A DNA stretch of 64,000 bases from Gonocerus acuteangulatus (lineage: Eukaryota > Arthropoda > Insecta > Hemiptera > Coreidae), in assembly GCA_946811695.1 (NCBI GenBank), contig OX328124.1:32115648-32179647 (forward strand), written 5' to 3'. Positions within the stretch are counted from its first letter, which is position 1; each line of letters begins with the position of its first letter. The translations under genes were made by a program, and so were the position numbers. Below the pieces are notes generated by a model. The model did no database searches. It worked only from the letters and a program-made list of their open reading frames with translations, and was not told the DNA's origin. This document shows positions 47,001 through 57,200 of the stretch, one piece after another.

Positions 47001-49815
47001 ACTGAAGGCTTTCAGAAACCTCATATCGCGGTTGGTAACCATTGCTATAGGGCTCCTGAAGGTACTCTTGACAGTTTTCTCTCCAAGGCTACAAAATAAA
47101 ATAATAATAAATAAAAAATGAATAACAAACTTTTCATTTTTAATAACTGATTAAACAAATAAAGACTAATGTTTTAAAGACTATTAAGTGGATCTGTTTG
47201 TTTCACTGGATCAGTAATGCCACAAGAGGAATCCTAGGGTGGTCCAAGATCTAATGGTAAAAACTCAAGTTGAATGTAAAAGCCAAGGGACACCCCAATT
47301 CTTTTCTGTTTGATAAAGGAAGCAAGGAGCCAAAATTCATAAGGTGTCATAAGTCATTTCGAAGGCAGTGCTCAACGCAGTTTTAAAAAATGAAAATGGG
47401 ATTTTTTTTTTAATTTTTGAAAAAATGACAAGACATGTTAGCATACAAAAACTTAAATTTATTTGGTTATTTTACATAAGAAATCATGTTAAAAATAAGT
47501 ATATTTTGTAATGAAGACCATAATAAAAATGAAGTCTTTACGTTTTTTCTTTGGAAGTGGCTCCAAGTTCCAAAAGGCTCTTCTAAGCGTTTGGTTAAGA
47601 AACATCTTCGCTCTTGCCACCTAAAACTTTTTTGGACGAAGGTTTATATAATTCATCATCATAAGCATTTTCAGAACTGCTTTTAGCGCTTGAAATATCA
47701 TTTAAGTCATCGGGTGGATTAATAGAAGAAGACGTGGATTATGCAGCAGAAACACACTTTTCTCTTTTCTCCTCTTCTTTTTCAAATCTTTCTTGTATTT
47801 TAATATACTCTTTGTCTTGAGATGAAATGATCATTTTTCTCTTAGTTATTTGGCCAATTAAAAAATCGTTGTCTTGTCATATTTTCCTGAGAATTAGAGC
47901 ATCTGCATGGGCAATGTGAATAAGCTTTCCCATTTTGCCTAAAAATGATTGCTCGTTTCTTCTTTGTTTTTCTGCCTTTATTTTCTTTAAAAGTAGCCAC
48001 TGTGAATGCACACTTTCAAGTTTTTCAATAGAATCCTCGGTATATTTAGTCGGGATTAGGGCTTTGCTCCAAAGCTCAGTCTTTGGAAAGTGAAATCTTA
48101 ACAAAACTTCTTTTATTGTATGAAGCTGGTTCTTCTTTGTGAAATATCCTAATTCCTTAACACCGATTAAGTAAACACTGCCTGCAAGATGCTTCTTAAG
48201 CACAGTCATTTTGATTAAAATATTGTTCACACTAAAAATCACAATTTTAAAAATAAACTAGATACTTTCACTGGCTCAGTTCTTTATTTCAGTTTCTATT
48301 AATGAATAAACCATAATGATCTTCCTAAGTGAAATTTCGCAGTTTAAAAAAATTGAAGCAAAAAAGGCATTAAATACCCAAAAATAACAAATATTTCAAG
48401 TTGTATAACTCTTTTACATTCCAGTACCCTGATGTCTAAAATGCTGAAAATGTTTAATATCATCTGTAATAAAGAGATCAACAGCTTTTTTAACTTTTGA
48501 ATCTTGAAAAACAAAGAAACAAAAATTTTCTAAACTTAAGTGTTTTTCAGAAATGTATGAAAACTAAACGTTGCTGAGCACTGCCTTCCAAATGTTCTAG
48601 GGTGCTGAGATTTTGCATAGATTATTCTTTTATTAGATGTAACAAAATGGGAGGGTCCCTAGGTCTCTAAAAAAACTTCAGTTTTTTGGACCACCCTAAG
48701 GAATCCGCTCCTTATCAACCAATATTTTAACCTTTCTCAACTGTATAAAAAAAAGTCCGTCACGCAGGAGCTGCATAACTAAGCACTTTCCTCAGAATTT
48801 GGGTCGAGTAGATTGCTTTCCAGAACAATTTGCTTAAAATATTATACATAAATAAAATAAAAACATGAATAGTTCTCTTATTTTGTAAAGAGTAACTGAT
48901 CAATTATTAATTTGCTTCCACAGTTATGTTTACACATGGTACCTATTACTCTACGTAATAAATACAAAAAACCTCATATTATCGTATTTTGATCTAAGGC
49001 AGGAACAGGATACAGTCACTCTAGTGGTAGAAAGCGCTCCTTGTGGCGGCTTTGTGAACCTACGTCTAGCGGGCTTTTCTATTGAAATATATTACAAATT
49101 AAACCCCCGCTTTCCGATTGACCGATTCAGCTCATTTTTACAACACTTCTTTCTCATGAGTTACCCACGACGTACCGCGTTTCGTTACAATACAGCAGAA
49201 ATTACGACCGGTCTGAGTATATTAGGAATTTGGGTCCGGAGTAAACCCCCCCCCTTCTAATGAACCGATTTAGTTTATTTTTACAACACATATTTACCTG
49301 TAGATTACCACTACGAATACCGAGTTTCGTTGAAATATACCAAAAATCACGGCTGGTAGTGGCGAATTAGTATTGTGGGTCCGGAGTAAACCCCCCTCCT
49401 AATGAACCGATTTAGTTTATTTTTACAACACATATTTACCTGTGGATTACCACTACGAATACCGAGTTTCGTCGAAATATACCAAAATTCACGGCTGGTA
49501 GTGGCGAATTGGTATTGTGGGTCTGGAGTAAACCCCCCCCCTTCTAATGAACCGATTTAGTTCATTTTTATATCTCACTTTTCTCTCTATATTAACACTA
49601 CGAATACCAAGTTTCGTTGAAATATAACAAATATTACGGCTGACATAGTCAAATAAGTGTTTTGGGTTCGGGGTAAACCCCCCCTTCCGGTGGACCGACT
49701 TTGGTGGTTAACGAACTCGTTCAATCGTTTGCTAATTGAATGCTATATACCAAGTTTCGTGACGAAAAAACAAAAACTCTGGCCGCTATCGTGTTAACAG
49801 ACACATATATATATA

Positions 49816-49870
<55 letters not shown>

Positions 49871-52800
49871 TTTAACGGGGGTCATTTTCGGTGTCTACTA
49901 GGTAGGATCGATAAAGATTTGAAGAAATTTTTCAAAAATTCCGTCATGAGTCCAACCTCAATAGCTACTTTCCTTCGGAGGAAAGTGCTAAAAAAGAAGA
50001 AAAAAAAAAAAAAAAGACAACTGACTTTTGATCCTATTATAAAATACATATCAGGGTACAGGGCATTGATATTTCCAGGCTACTGAAGCATTAGGAACCA
50101 AACCTTTCTCATAGTTAACATTTTTAAACTTGAAATCGTTTAAGTATAAATGACTATATAATAGTGAGTTCTTCACCAAAAACAGTGTACCTGTTTATGG
50201 ATTAATGAACTTGACCTTTCATTTTAGACAAAATATATTTATTCCGGCTCTGTTATAAAAATAATGTAAAGCGGTTAACCATATGGAAAGCTTATGTGAT
50301 AAGCACTGGCTTGAGTTTTGAATTCAGGTCCTCCAGCATATTAGTCAAGTGCTCTACTAAAAAATATTTGCTAAAAATAAGTAAATTAAAACTTACTGAG
50401 CCATTGAAGGTTTTCTCCGGCTCTTTATGTCCTTGTTCAGCCTGTGGAACACCAAGAGGAAGGGAAGGAACGAATCTTCTCTTTTTCTTCCGAAACCCAT
50501 CTGTAACCACAAATTAATTAAATTAAATATAGTATTCAACATATAACCTCCCAGGATGCACTATCTCATCGTATCTGCAAGAGCCATAGCATGTAATGTT
50601 CAAGTGCATTCAACATAAAATGTTTCTCTCTGCCCTGGTCAGAAATTATAACTTTTCAATGACAGGGCGCATACATGAAGCTAATAAATAAATATTATTT
50701 CTAGTAATTAATTATATGATTTATTTATTTAAATTTTTAAGTTGATTTATTATTGACAACAAATTGTAGGATGGGTAATCTATAGGTTACCCTTATGATT
50801 TATGTATATATGTTTTCCTAACATCCAAAATACAAGTGGTAATGTAAAAAACTACAGTAGCGCATATAGTCCATTTTCACTTAATAAGCTCTTCCACTTA
50901 ATAGGCCCAGTAGACGATCAAGCATATTTGACAAGCTTTTCACATTTTTTCTCGCTGCTTGACAAGCTTACAACTAGGATGTTCAATCAGGCTGTCAATC
51001 ATTTGATCAGTTCTTTACAAAAGATTTTAGTGTATGAAGACAAGGTATAGTTGGGATTCGGCTAGGAGAAAAACGTCAGACTTTCAGGAAGAAATCTGTA
51101 TTTGGACGTTTTGGCTGCACATTGGCAGCCTTCTTCAGCACTAGAGAATGCCTAGGGGGGAGGGAGGAAGACCTCGAGAACAACTTAGGTAACCATGGTT
51201 GAATGTATGGTTTTCCTCCCTCCCCCCTAGGCATTCTCTAGTGCTGAAGAAGGCTGCCAATGTGCAGCCGAAACGTCCAAATACAGATTTCTTCCTGAAA
51301 GTCTGACGTTTTTCTCCTAGCCGAATCCCAAGTATACCTTGTCTTCGTATCTCTGCAACGGCTAACTATCTCCATCTTCACTATGATTTTAGTGTATGCT
51401 TGTCTTCGGAATTATTTCGCTTGTGAATTTTTCCCTCTAGGGCTGATTGTCTCAAGCGCCTCAACCATCTTTCTTACAGCAGAGCTTTTTGGTTTTTATC
51501 CATGTACTGCTTGCTTTTAATTTTCCATAAAGCTGCAAATTCTCTGTACAAATAAATTAATTGCAAAATAAATTATTTTCCGTTTTAATCACGATCTACC
51601 ATTTTAATGTTCAAACTTTGTTAGAAAGTTCACGAATGAAAATTGCTTGGTAAGCTTGGTCTTCAATCGAAATTGTTCTCAATCATATCAGGCTTGACAA
51701 GCTTCTGAATTGGCTTGGCAATCACAGCCTTATACAATCAAAATGCTTCACAAGTCGTCGGGTTGCTTCAAGGCCTCTGCAGAGACAAATGATTTAACTA
51801 CACAAACCTCACATAAGTAATACATAAAAAATAGAGAAAACTATGTATAACACTCATATAGTCAATTAACAAACATGTCTATATGTGTAAACCTATAAGA
51901 ACTATGTCCTCAACCAATCGCCTAGCTCTACTCATATTGCAACTTAATAATAACTAGACCCAGTTCAACTATAGCCTGTTCAGATAGATGGAAAAGTTCA
52001 ATTCCGAATGCGCAAAATTTTGAGGGAAATATTCCTGATGGTTCCATCATTTGCAAACTCCCATTCCAAAGAACAACAAGATGCACGAAACATTATAAAA
52101 ACCGATTATGTCTCGTTAAAACTAAGGAAGGCTTTGAGAGGTCAGACAAAGGAAATAGTGTCTAATATTTATCAATACTTAGCCAAAGCTAAGACTAAAA
52201 AACGTTTTAAACCTCAGTGATAAGATTATAACAGAGAGAATTTTTACCGCCAATTTCTTGCATGGGGAATATAGGCCATGCCCTTTTCCCTCCAAATAAA
52301 CCATTTATTTAAACAGGCTATAGCTTAAATTGTTTTTAGCCTCAGCTTTGGCTAAGTCTTGATAAATATTAAACACTATCTCCCTTGCCTGGCTTCTCAA
52401 AGCCTTCCCTGGTCCTAAACGAGACATAATCAGTTTTTATTGAGTTTAAAGTAGCGTTTTGTTCATTGTACTGGAAATGCAAATGGCAGAACCGTCGGGA
52501 AAATCTCCCTCAGAATTTCGTGCAAGTGGTATTAGAACTATTCCATCGAACTGAACAGGCTAGAGTCAGGGATGACAATCCCAAGCAAAGAGTAATAGAA
52601 TAGTACTATATTTATTTGTAAAGATAACCTTCAAGACTAAGTATCCAAACAATTCATAGACAAAGAATTTTTGACATAATAATTATTCTTATGTAGGTGT
52701 AAGGTCAATAAAATGTTAATGAATTTCTGCCTACATAAGAAAAATTGTTGACAGTTAGGTTCATTATAAATATACATTTCAACATGCATCCCATTTTATG

Positions 52801-55303
52801 AGAGTTCTGTTAGATAAGATTAATTAAAAATGTTTTCTTCCTATAATACTACCTTCAAACGTAAGCAGATATTAAAGCCAATTGATAAATTGCCTATAAT
52901 GACAATTGACGGGATTGCAGCAAAAAGGAGGCAGATCCATTTTTGGGGATTTTCAGGGTTAGATTTCTTTTTTATCATGGATTTAAAAATTATTTCTATA
53001 TTCTGGTACAATAAGAAAACAGCTCTGGTCACTTCAATAGTGGGATCACAGCAACTAAACCGCTGTGTGAGGTCTACTACTGACTTTCAATCTGCGTACA
53101 GCCAACCTCTGCTCTTAAAATCTGAGAAATACAATGCCGTAATGACCCTCACACACAAATATGTCGGACAAAATGAAATGCCGGTCTATAATGCATTAAA
53201 ATGTGTAGCTTCTTCAGCTAATCCGACGATGGTGATTTGACAGAAACAGAGCTAGAAGACAACTAAATTTTGCATTAATTATTATTATTATTTTTTTAAT
53301 TTACATTATTTGTTTGTATTGTCATATGAGCTTCCTAAATTAAAAATATGATTAAGAGCAAATTTTTGTTGAGGAATTCATAAATTTTGGGTTATTTATA
53401 GAAGGTGAAGCAATAAGGAGACAACTCCACATCATTGAACCTGACACTACCACTCTAAAAAAGGTAGGATAGGGTCCTTATTTAATTATTTTCATAAATA
53501 TGTGGCTCTGTTAAGATAAGAAAAAGAAAATTGAAAAAAATATCAAGAGACTAAATTTTGAAACTTTTTTTTCCAATTTGCCAAAATTGTGAAAAAAGGA
53601 GCTGCCTCCTTATTGCTGCACACCCTTCAATTTGTATTACCCTAGCGTAGCAAAAACACTACTAGAAGACTAACTATAGCTTAAAAAAAGTTAGGAACAA
53701 AACAAACAAAAAATCACTTACCATATTTATTATCTAAACTATCTATGGATGCCTGAGCTAAAAGTTTTCTTTTATGATTACATAACTTAGTCAAATCACT
53801 AGGTCCTATCACAGGTGCAGTCCAAGGCCTGGTAATTACCTGCAATATGATTAATAACCATTCAATTTATTAATTCATTTAAATGTTAACGTCCCTTTAT
53901 AAATAACGCAGATTTTTGGGACGGGTTATCAACAGGGTACCACCCTTTTCTAGCCAGGATGATGCCTTTTCCATGTTTGAAAGAAAAGCCACAGCTCCTA
54001 GTGAGGATCGAACCCACGGCCTTAGGCGCGGAGTGTTCACATCTTAACACTCATGGCCAACAGGCCTCCAATTTTATATTACAGCTAGAATACTTCTTTA
54101 CGACTTTTACAAATATTCCTTCATTACTTTAGAAAAATAACTTTTTAAACAGAGTTATTTTGAAAAGCCTAACTACCAGAAACAAATAATATGAATAATA
54201 ATCACAGTAAAATTAGAAAATAATAAAAACAGAAATTTCATTCGTCTTCCAACAGAATTTAGAGGTTTGAGAGATCGTGTAAATAATAAAATTAAATCAC
54301 CTAACTTACCTCAAGTATTCAAAATTCTTCGATATTTATCTATAAGTCTAGTTAAAGACGACTTTTTAAATTAATTTGACTAAGTATTATTTTGAGCATA
54401 AAAAAGCTCATTAAAATTTTTAAAAAAATATGCCAAAACATTATTCCAATTGTTGGCACAAGAGTGTAAGAAAATCTTGTTAGTGGGTTAGGTTGGAATG
54501 GTTCCAGCGGACATATACATCATTCTGGGGAATTTATATCTCATGATTAGTCTAAATATAAGTCAAACAATTTAGGAAATGTAAATTTGAATGTGAGAAA
54601 ATAATTAATGTGCATACAAATTGCACACATAGGGACTATAAATAAGAAAATATCCTAGCTAACAATCCTAAGTATTATTGAAGTTATCAAAGTATTAAAT
54701 ATATATATAGCCTTGTTAAAGATTTTCCAAGGAAATTTCTGAGGTTTCAATTAGTTAACACATTCTCAATTGCATAAGATCTTCACCTCAACCACCTTTA
54801 TTTATTGCTTAATATTTTTCTTTTTTACATGTTTTAACGTTTCTGCCTCAGGGCCATCCTCATAAAACTTCAACTTAGCTGCTCCAATTCATTCAACCTG
54901 TCTTTAAAGGGCTCGTCGTCATAGTAATATTTGCTGCTACTACCTTTAAAACTAGTTACATGTGAATTAACTTCATTAATAAGCATTTCACATACATAGG
55001 CACATGGACTATATTTTAGACGAATGAATGAAAAATACAGTCCATGTAACCCACTATTCCACCAATATATATAAAGAAAAAAGAAAAAGGAAGTGGTGGA
55101 ATAGTGGACACATGGGCTGTATTTTAGCCTAATGAATGAAAAATTTTGTTTTTTAATGACATAATATGTGAAATGCTGAACAGCTAAGTTGAAGTTTCAT
55201 GAGGATGGCCCTCAGGCCGAAACTTTAAAAAATGTAAAAAAGAAAAATAATAAGCAATAACTAAAGATGGTTGAGTTGAAGACCTTATCCAATTAAAAAT
55301 GTT

Positions 55304-55372
<69 letters not shown>

Positions 55373-56230
55373 TAGCTGTTACCCAGTGTGCCATGCTACA
55401 CCTACTTTCTGTCTATGACTCTCCCCGTATCAAGATCTACTTGATACCTAGTTTTCTATACCCAGTTACGAAAATCGGTCAAACGATGTGAATTTGTTTT
55501 AGTTCATAATGATACCGGCAGAGGCCAACACAACAGAACTTCATCTAACAGCCGACAGAGGCCAGTAGCAGAGCCTGCTGTCGATTCAAAATGGCCGTCA
55601 CAATCTGAATGGTTCAGTGTAGCCAATTTTTCTTGAACAAAACTTTTGACCTTTTGACCAAATGTTGAAATTTGACTATTTTGATCTCGCCTAGGAGATT
55701 TCTCGTATCAAGACCTACCTGTGTGCCAAGTTTGGTCAAAATCGGTCAAACGGTGTAGATTTGTATAAGGAACAAACAAACAAAAAACAGACAGACACGT
55801 GATTTATATTTATATTGGAAACCGTAATACAATGCTGTAAAATTTAATGAGACTAAAAATCATTTTGCTAAAAATTTGACTTTGAATATATGTATGTAGT
55901 TGATTGGCAATTTATGCAATGTGTATATTATTTTAAAAGGAATAAATATGCGGAGTTTAAAACACTGGCAATAAAAAAAATCCGGAATAATTAAAACAGT
56001 GTATACAAACAGTAAGCACAAACATCAACTACAAGAAACAAATTAAAAGGAATTATTTAATATTTTGCAATAATATTCATAAAAAAATTAAAAAAAAAAA
56101 GGTTACCTTAGGATTAAAATTGAAAGTAGTTTCACAGTTTACAGGGCACTCCAAGCCACACTTGCATGTCCCTTCACTTAGCAAGTAAGTTTTGACTTGC
56201 TCAGTCGAACTCAAAGCAGTATTACTAGGG
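41011..56230 (-). CDS. MBD5/MBD6-like (six-banded family) chromatin protein, partial at 5' end
   Basis: Seven minus-strand exons join in frame: 56107-56230, 53722-53839, 50397-50500, 46930-47088, 43645-45793, 42128-42195 and 41011-41094. They give 934 residues and TAG. The first visible exon carries [16 protein letters not shown] and FNFNPK, which is the C-terminal half of the MBD5/MBD6-type MBD; the preceding MBD exon is beyond what I can find. Vertebrate MBD5/6 associate with the PR-DUB deubiquitinase and do not bind methyl-CpG; this is family knowledge. A basic cluster ([18 protein letters not shown]) and a second ([13 protein letters not shown]) could be nuclear signals. The rest is long, Gln/Asn/Ser/Pro-rich and probably disordered. 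The Drosophila member is six-banded, but I give no symbol because orthology was not tested. Introns contain many repeats. Confidence 0.85.
41385..41985 (+). mobile_element. family 2 HINE-like element, truncated copy in the last MBD5/6-like intron
   Basis: It carries part of the 350 bp unit (TCCAAATGTAACCAAAATG, then CTCAAAAACGTAAGC) and the region before the 3' end (AATTTGAACCACCGTTATT). The stem-loop end is missing. Confidence 0.5.
42128..42195 (-). CDS. MBD5/6-like exon 6
   Basis: It lies between a tttattttttag acceptor and a GTAAGT donor and encodes (G)[19 protein letters not shown] and SKD. The phase agrees with both neighbours. I found it by joining the frame past the GTACAG donor of the large exon. 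Confidence 0.7.
42893..43052 (+). repeat. tRNA-derived SINE, family B, truncated head
   Basis: It contains GCGTGAGCACTCCGTGCC, the B box GGGTTCGATGCCC and the family body down to GGCGTTAAAAT. It lies in an MBD5/6-like intron. Confidence 0.7.
43427..43606 (-). repeat. tRNA-derived SINE, family A
   Basis: Minus-strand head CCGTGGCATAGTGGCTAATG and B box GAGGGTTCGAGTCCC, then the body to GATGTCGATGCACGGT and an A-run. It sits within 20 bp of the retained-intron stop of the MBD5/6-like gene. Confidence 0.85.
43645..45793 (-). CDS. MBD5/6-like exon 5, large low-complexity exon
   Basis: This 2149 nt exon encodes 716 residues of Pro/Gln/Asn/Ser-rich sequence. It begins [20 protein letters not shown] after a ttttctag acceptor. 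It contains a second basic cluster ([17 protein letters not shown]), KKRKLSP, a stretch of NxFIL-type repeats near 43870-44080 and a [14 protein letters not shown] stretch. If the GTACAG donor at 43644 is not used, the frame reads on through GTAQLS to TAA at 43625-43627, giving a shorter isoform of 890 visible residues. Confidence 0.88.
45794..46929. other. MBD5/6-like intron, nothing recognised
   Basis: AT-rich intronic DNA without a definable repeat or ORF. Confidence 0.4.
46930..47088 (-). CDS. MBD5/6-like exon 4
   Basis: It encodes [20 protein letters not shown] and [20 protein letters not shown], ending in QNQVNQ. It has exactly 53 codons in phase 0 at both ends, so it could be skipped without a frame change. 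Confidence 0.82.
47228..48706 (-). mobile_element. TIR DNA transposon, superfamily not assigned, with a coding remnant
   Basis: Ends GGAATCCTAGGGTGGTCC and (reverse) GGATTCCTTAGGGTGGTCC, with a further matching sub-terminal pair (AAGGCAGTGCTCA and GAGCACTGCCTTC). A coding remnant lies inside on the minus strand. It lies in the intron between the MBD5/6-like exons at 50397 and 47088. Confidence 0.75.
47640..48242 (-). pseudogene. transposon-encoded protein remnant
   Basis: The clear part is 121 residues (48242-47877) with [20 protein letters not shown] and [15 protein letters not shown]. The open text continues past a stop as DNDFLIGQ, then [20 protein letters not shown]. The pattern of a WxKARIPT-like block followed by HADA is one I associate with proteins encoded by arthropod DNA transposons, but I cannot name the superfamily. 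Confidence 0.5.
48747..49991 (+). mobile_element. Helentron/HINE-like element, family 1, copy A
   Basis: It starts AAAGTCCGTCACGCAGG, then CTAAGCACTTTCCTC. It ends with a stem-loop (CTTTCCTTCGGAGGAAAG at 49968-49985) and TGCTAAAAA. The sub-terminal AGCACTTTCCTC is the inverse of the 3' GAGGAAAGTGCT. Between them are four ~125 bp tandem units (49080-49690) and a TA microsatellite (49800-49866). The order matches family 2 and published HINE/DINE-1 descriptions. It has no coding capacity. Confidence 0.6.
49080..49690. repeat. four tandem units of ~125 bp
   Basis: Each unit contains AACCCCCC, a CCGATTTAGTT-like block, TACGAATACC or a variant, GTTTCGTTGAAATATA and ACGGCTG. The same array, inverted, lies at 61690-62150. 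Confidence 0.85.
50397..50500 (-). CDS. MBD5/6-like exon 3, basic cluster
   Basis: It encodes (D)[19 protein letters not shown] and then [15 protein letters not shown]. The KKKRR run is a plausible nuclear localisation signal. Acceptor is gtggttacag and donor GTAAGT. Confidence 0.85.
50719..50795 (-). repeat. tRNA-derived SINE, family B, 3' fragment
   Basis: Only the 3' body (GGGTAACCTATAGATTACCC) and the end remain; the tRNA head is absent, as in 5'-truncated retroposition. Confidence 0.6.
51037..51384 (+). mobile_element. long hairpin element with 14 bp target duplication and hammerhead-like motif
   Basis: Two arms of about 130 bp (51037-51170 and 51213-51346) are near-perfect inverted copies. 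They are followed by a tail with ACGGCTAACTATCTCC. GATTTTAGTGTATG flanks the whole at 51023-51036 and 51385-51398. In the right arm, CTGAAGA (51244-51250), a GGCTGC/GCAGCC stem and GAAAC (51270-51274) form a hammerhead-like core of the kind reported at ends of Penelope-like retroelements. It lies in an MBD5/6-like intron. Confidence 0.7.
51972..52566. mobile_element. fold-back element with ~240 bp arms
   Basis: Left end TAGCCTGTTCAGATAG and reversed right end TAGCCTGTTCAGTTCG. The arms contain GATTATGTCTCGTTNA and CTTAGCCAAAGCT in both orientations. The left arm encodes [15 protein letters not shown], which looks like the start of a transposase and is therefore duplicated in the right arm. 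Confidence 0.75.
52830..53240 (+). pseudogene. possible piggyBac-like transposase remnant
   Basis: The 136-residue ORF contains [13 protein letters not shown] and [17 protein letters not shown], then [18 protein letters not shown]. The W-x-N-K-x-x-x-x-x-TS pattern followed by a Y-N-x-x-M segment resembles the C-terminal part of piggyBac transposases. I am not sure. It lies in an MBD5/6-like intron. Confidence 0.3.
53722..53839 (-). CDS. MBD5/6-like exon 2
   Basis: It encodes [20 protein letters not shown] and [19 protein letters not shown]. The RPW plus [11 protein letters not shown] pattern matches the segment just after the MBD in MBD5/6. It is phase 0 at the start and phase 1 at the GTAAGT donor. 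Confidence 0.88.
53884..54070 (-). repeat. tRNA-derived SINE, family B
   Basis: Minus-strand head GAGGCCTGTTGGCCATGAG, B box GGGTTCGATCCTC and the family body with GGTACCCTGTTGATAACCC. It ends 45 bp from the MBD5/6-like exon at 53839. Confidence 0.85.
54774..55289. mobile_element. inverted-arm element with hammerhead-like motif in each arm
   Basis: The left arm (54774-54885) and right arm (55180-55289) are inverted copies, and the centre is itself imperfectly palindromic (GTGGTGGAATAGTGGA with its inverse). The right arm reads ATGAGGATGGCCCTCAGGCC then GAAAC at 55219. The left arm has the same on the minus strand. This resembles the conserved end of Penelope-like elements. Confidence 0.6.
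55301..55371. repeat. (TA)n microsatellite
   Basis: About 35 TA units joining the fold-back element to the next repeat. Confidence 0.95.
55372..55825. repeat. unclassified interspersed repeat
   Basis: It begins ACTAGCTGTTACCC and ends in AACAAACAAACAAAAAACAG plus GTGATTTATATTTATA. Two related segments occur inside (CGTATCAAGATCTAC with CGTATCAAGACCTAC, and AAAATCGGTCAAACG twice). The style is common in arthropod dispersed repeats; I cannot name the class. Confidence 0.5.
56107..56230 (-). CDS. MBD5/6-like exon 1 (visible): C-terminal half of the MBD
   Basis: It encodes [20 protein letters not shown] and [20 protein letters not shown] plus K. CKCGLECP is the hallmark of the MBD5/MBD6 branch. 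One leading base completes a codon from a missing upstream exon, and the donor is GTAACC. Confidence 0.9.
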
Positions 56231-56403
56231 CTGAAAATAAATAAATTATGTATACATAAATAAAATGAGACCCGTCCACAGAGGTATATGATATAATCAT
56301 TCAAATGTAAATAATAATAATAATGGGGTTGATAAACCCTATTATTACGATGATTGATAAAAGAAAAACAGATTGTCATATTTGTACTCATTCTCATGCT
56401 GTT

Positions 56404-56579
56404 TTTTTTATTTTACGGTGCATCGACATCGGGGCCATTAGCACCGACATCCAAGGTGCAGCAAGATATTTTCGCAGCAAGCCATGAGATGAGAAAATTC
56501 CTGCCGCAGGTGGGAATCGAACCTACCATTTCCCGTATGAGAGTCTAAGGCATTAGCCACTAGACCACAGGGAGACCCC
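56404..56579 (-). repeat. tRNA-derived SINE, family A, with 12 bp target duplication
   Basis: The minus-strand head contains GTGGTCTAGTGGCTAATGCC and B box AGGTTCGATTCCC; the tail is GTCGATGCACCGT and an A-rich end. TCTCATGCTGTT flanks it at 56392-56403 and 56580-56591. It lies about 175 bp upstream of the first visible MBD5/6-like exon. Confidence 0.9.
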
Positions 56580-56619
56580 TCTCATGCTGTTGTTGTTTTT
56601 TCTATAGATAACATAAATT

Positions 56620-56830
56620 AAAAACTCTGTCACGCAGAAGCTGCATAACTGAGCACTTTCCTCAGAAGGCAGTGTGTACTGCTTTTCTGAATGATTTGCT
56701 TAAAGTTACCTTTAAGAGCAAATCGCACCTTCGCGGGCGATAACTCCACAAATAAATGAAATAACCTATACCAATAAAAAAAAAAAAAAAATAAACATGA
56801 ATTTTGCTCTTTCATGTTAGAAATGAATAG
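56620..56830 (+). mobile_element. family 1 HINE-like 5' end fragment
   Basis: AACTCTGTCACGCAGAAGC then CTGAGCACTTTCCTCAG match the 5' end of copies A and B. The rest of the element is missing and a LINE fragment follows. Confidence 0.55.
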
Positions 56831-56889
56831 CTGACTCAATGAACAGATGAACTCCAAATTCATTAAAAAACACACAACCCCAATGCTTT

Positions 56890-57200
56890 CACACGGATGT
56901 GTAACTCTCCCAGCAGGTAGCCATGTGTATACAGACGGATCGAAAACTAATGATGGAGTAGCGGCTGCATATCTTTATGGCTCTCAGTCCTGCCAGTTTA
57001 CTTTAAATCCAGTTTACACAGCCGAACTAGTTACTGTACTTAAATCTCTGTCCATCCTAATTCCCGAGGGAAACGTTCTTTCCATATTTTCCAATTCTCT
57101 TTCAGTTTTATTTTCATTAACTGATGCATTCTCCACTCATCCTATTATTGCCGATATTTTCACCGCCGTATATAATCTCCAGCAAAACAAACCATTTTGA
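56890..57200 (+). pseudogene. non-LTR retrotransposon RNase H fragment
   Basis: HVYTDGSKTNDGVAAAYLYG, then YTAELVTVLKSL and FSNSLSVLFSLTDAFSTHP match the first half of a LINE RNase H domain. The usual SDS Asp is replaced by Asn. Homology stops abruptly at about 57200, where a family 2 tandem unit begins. Confidence 0.8.
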
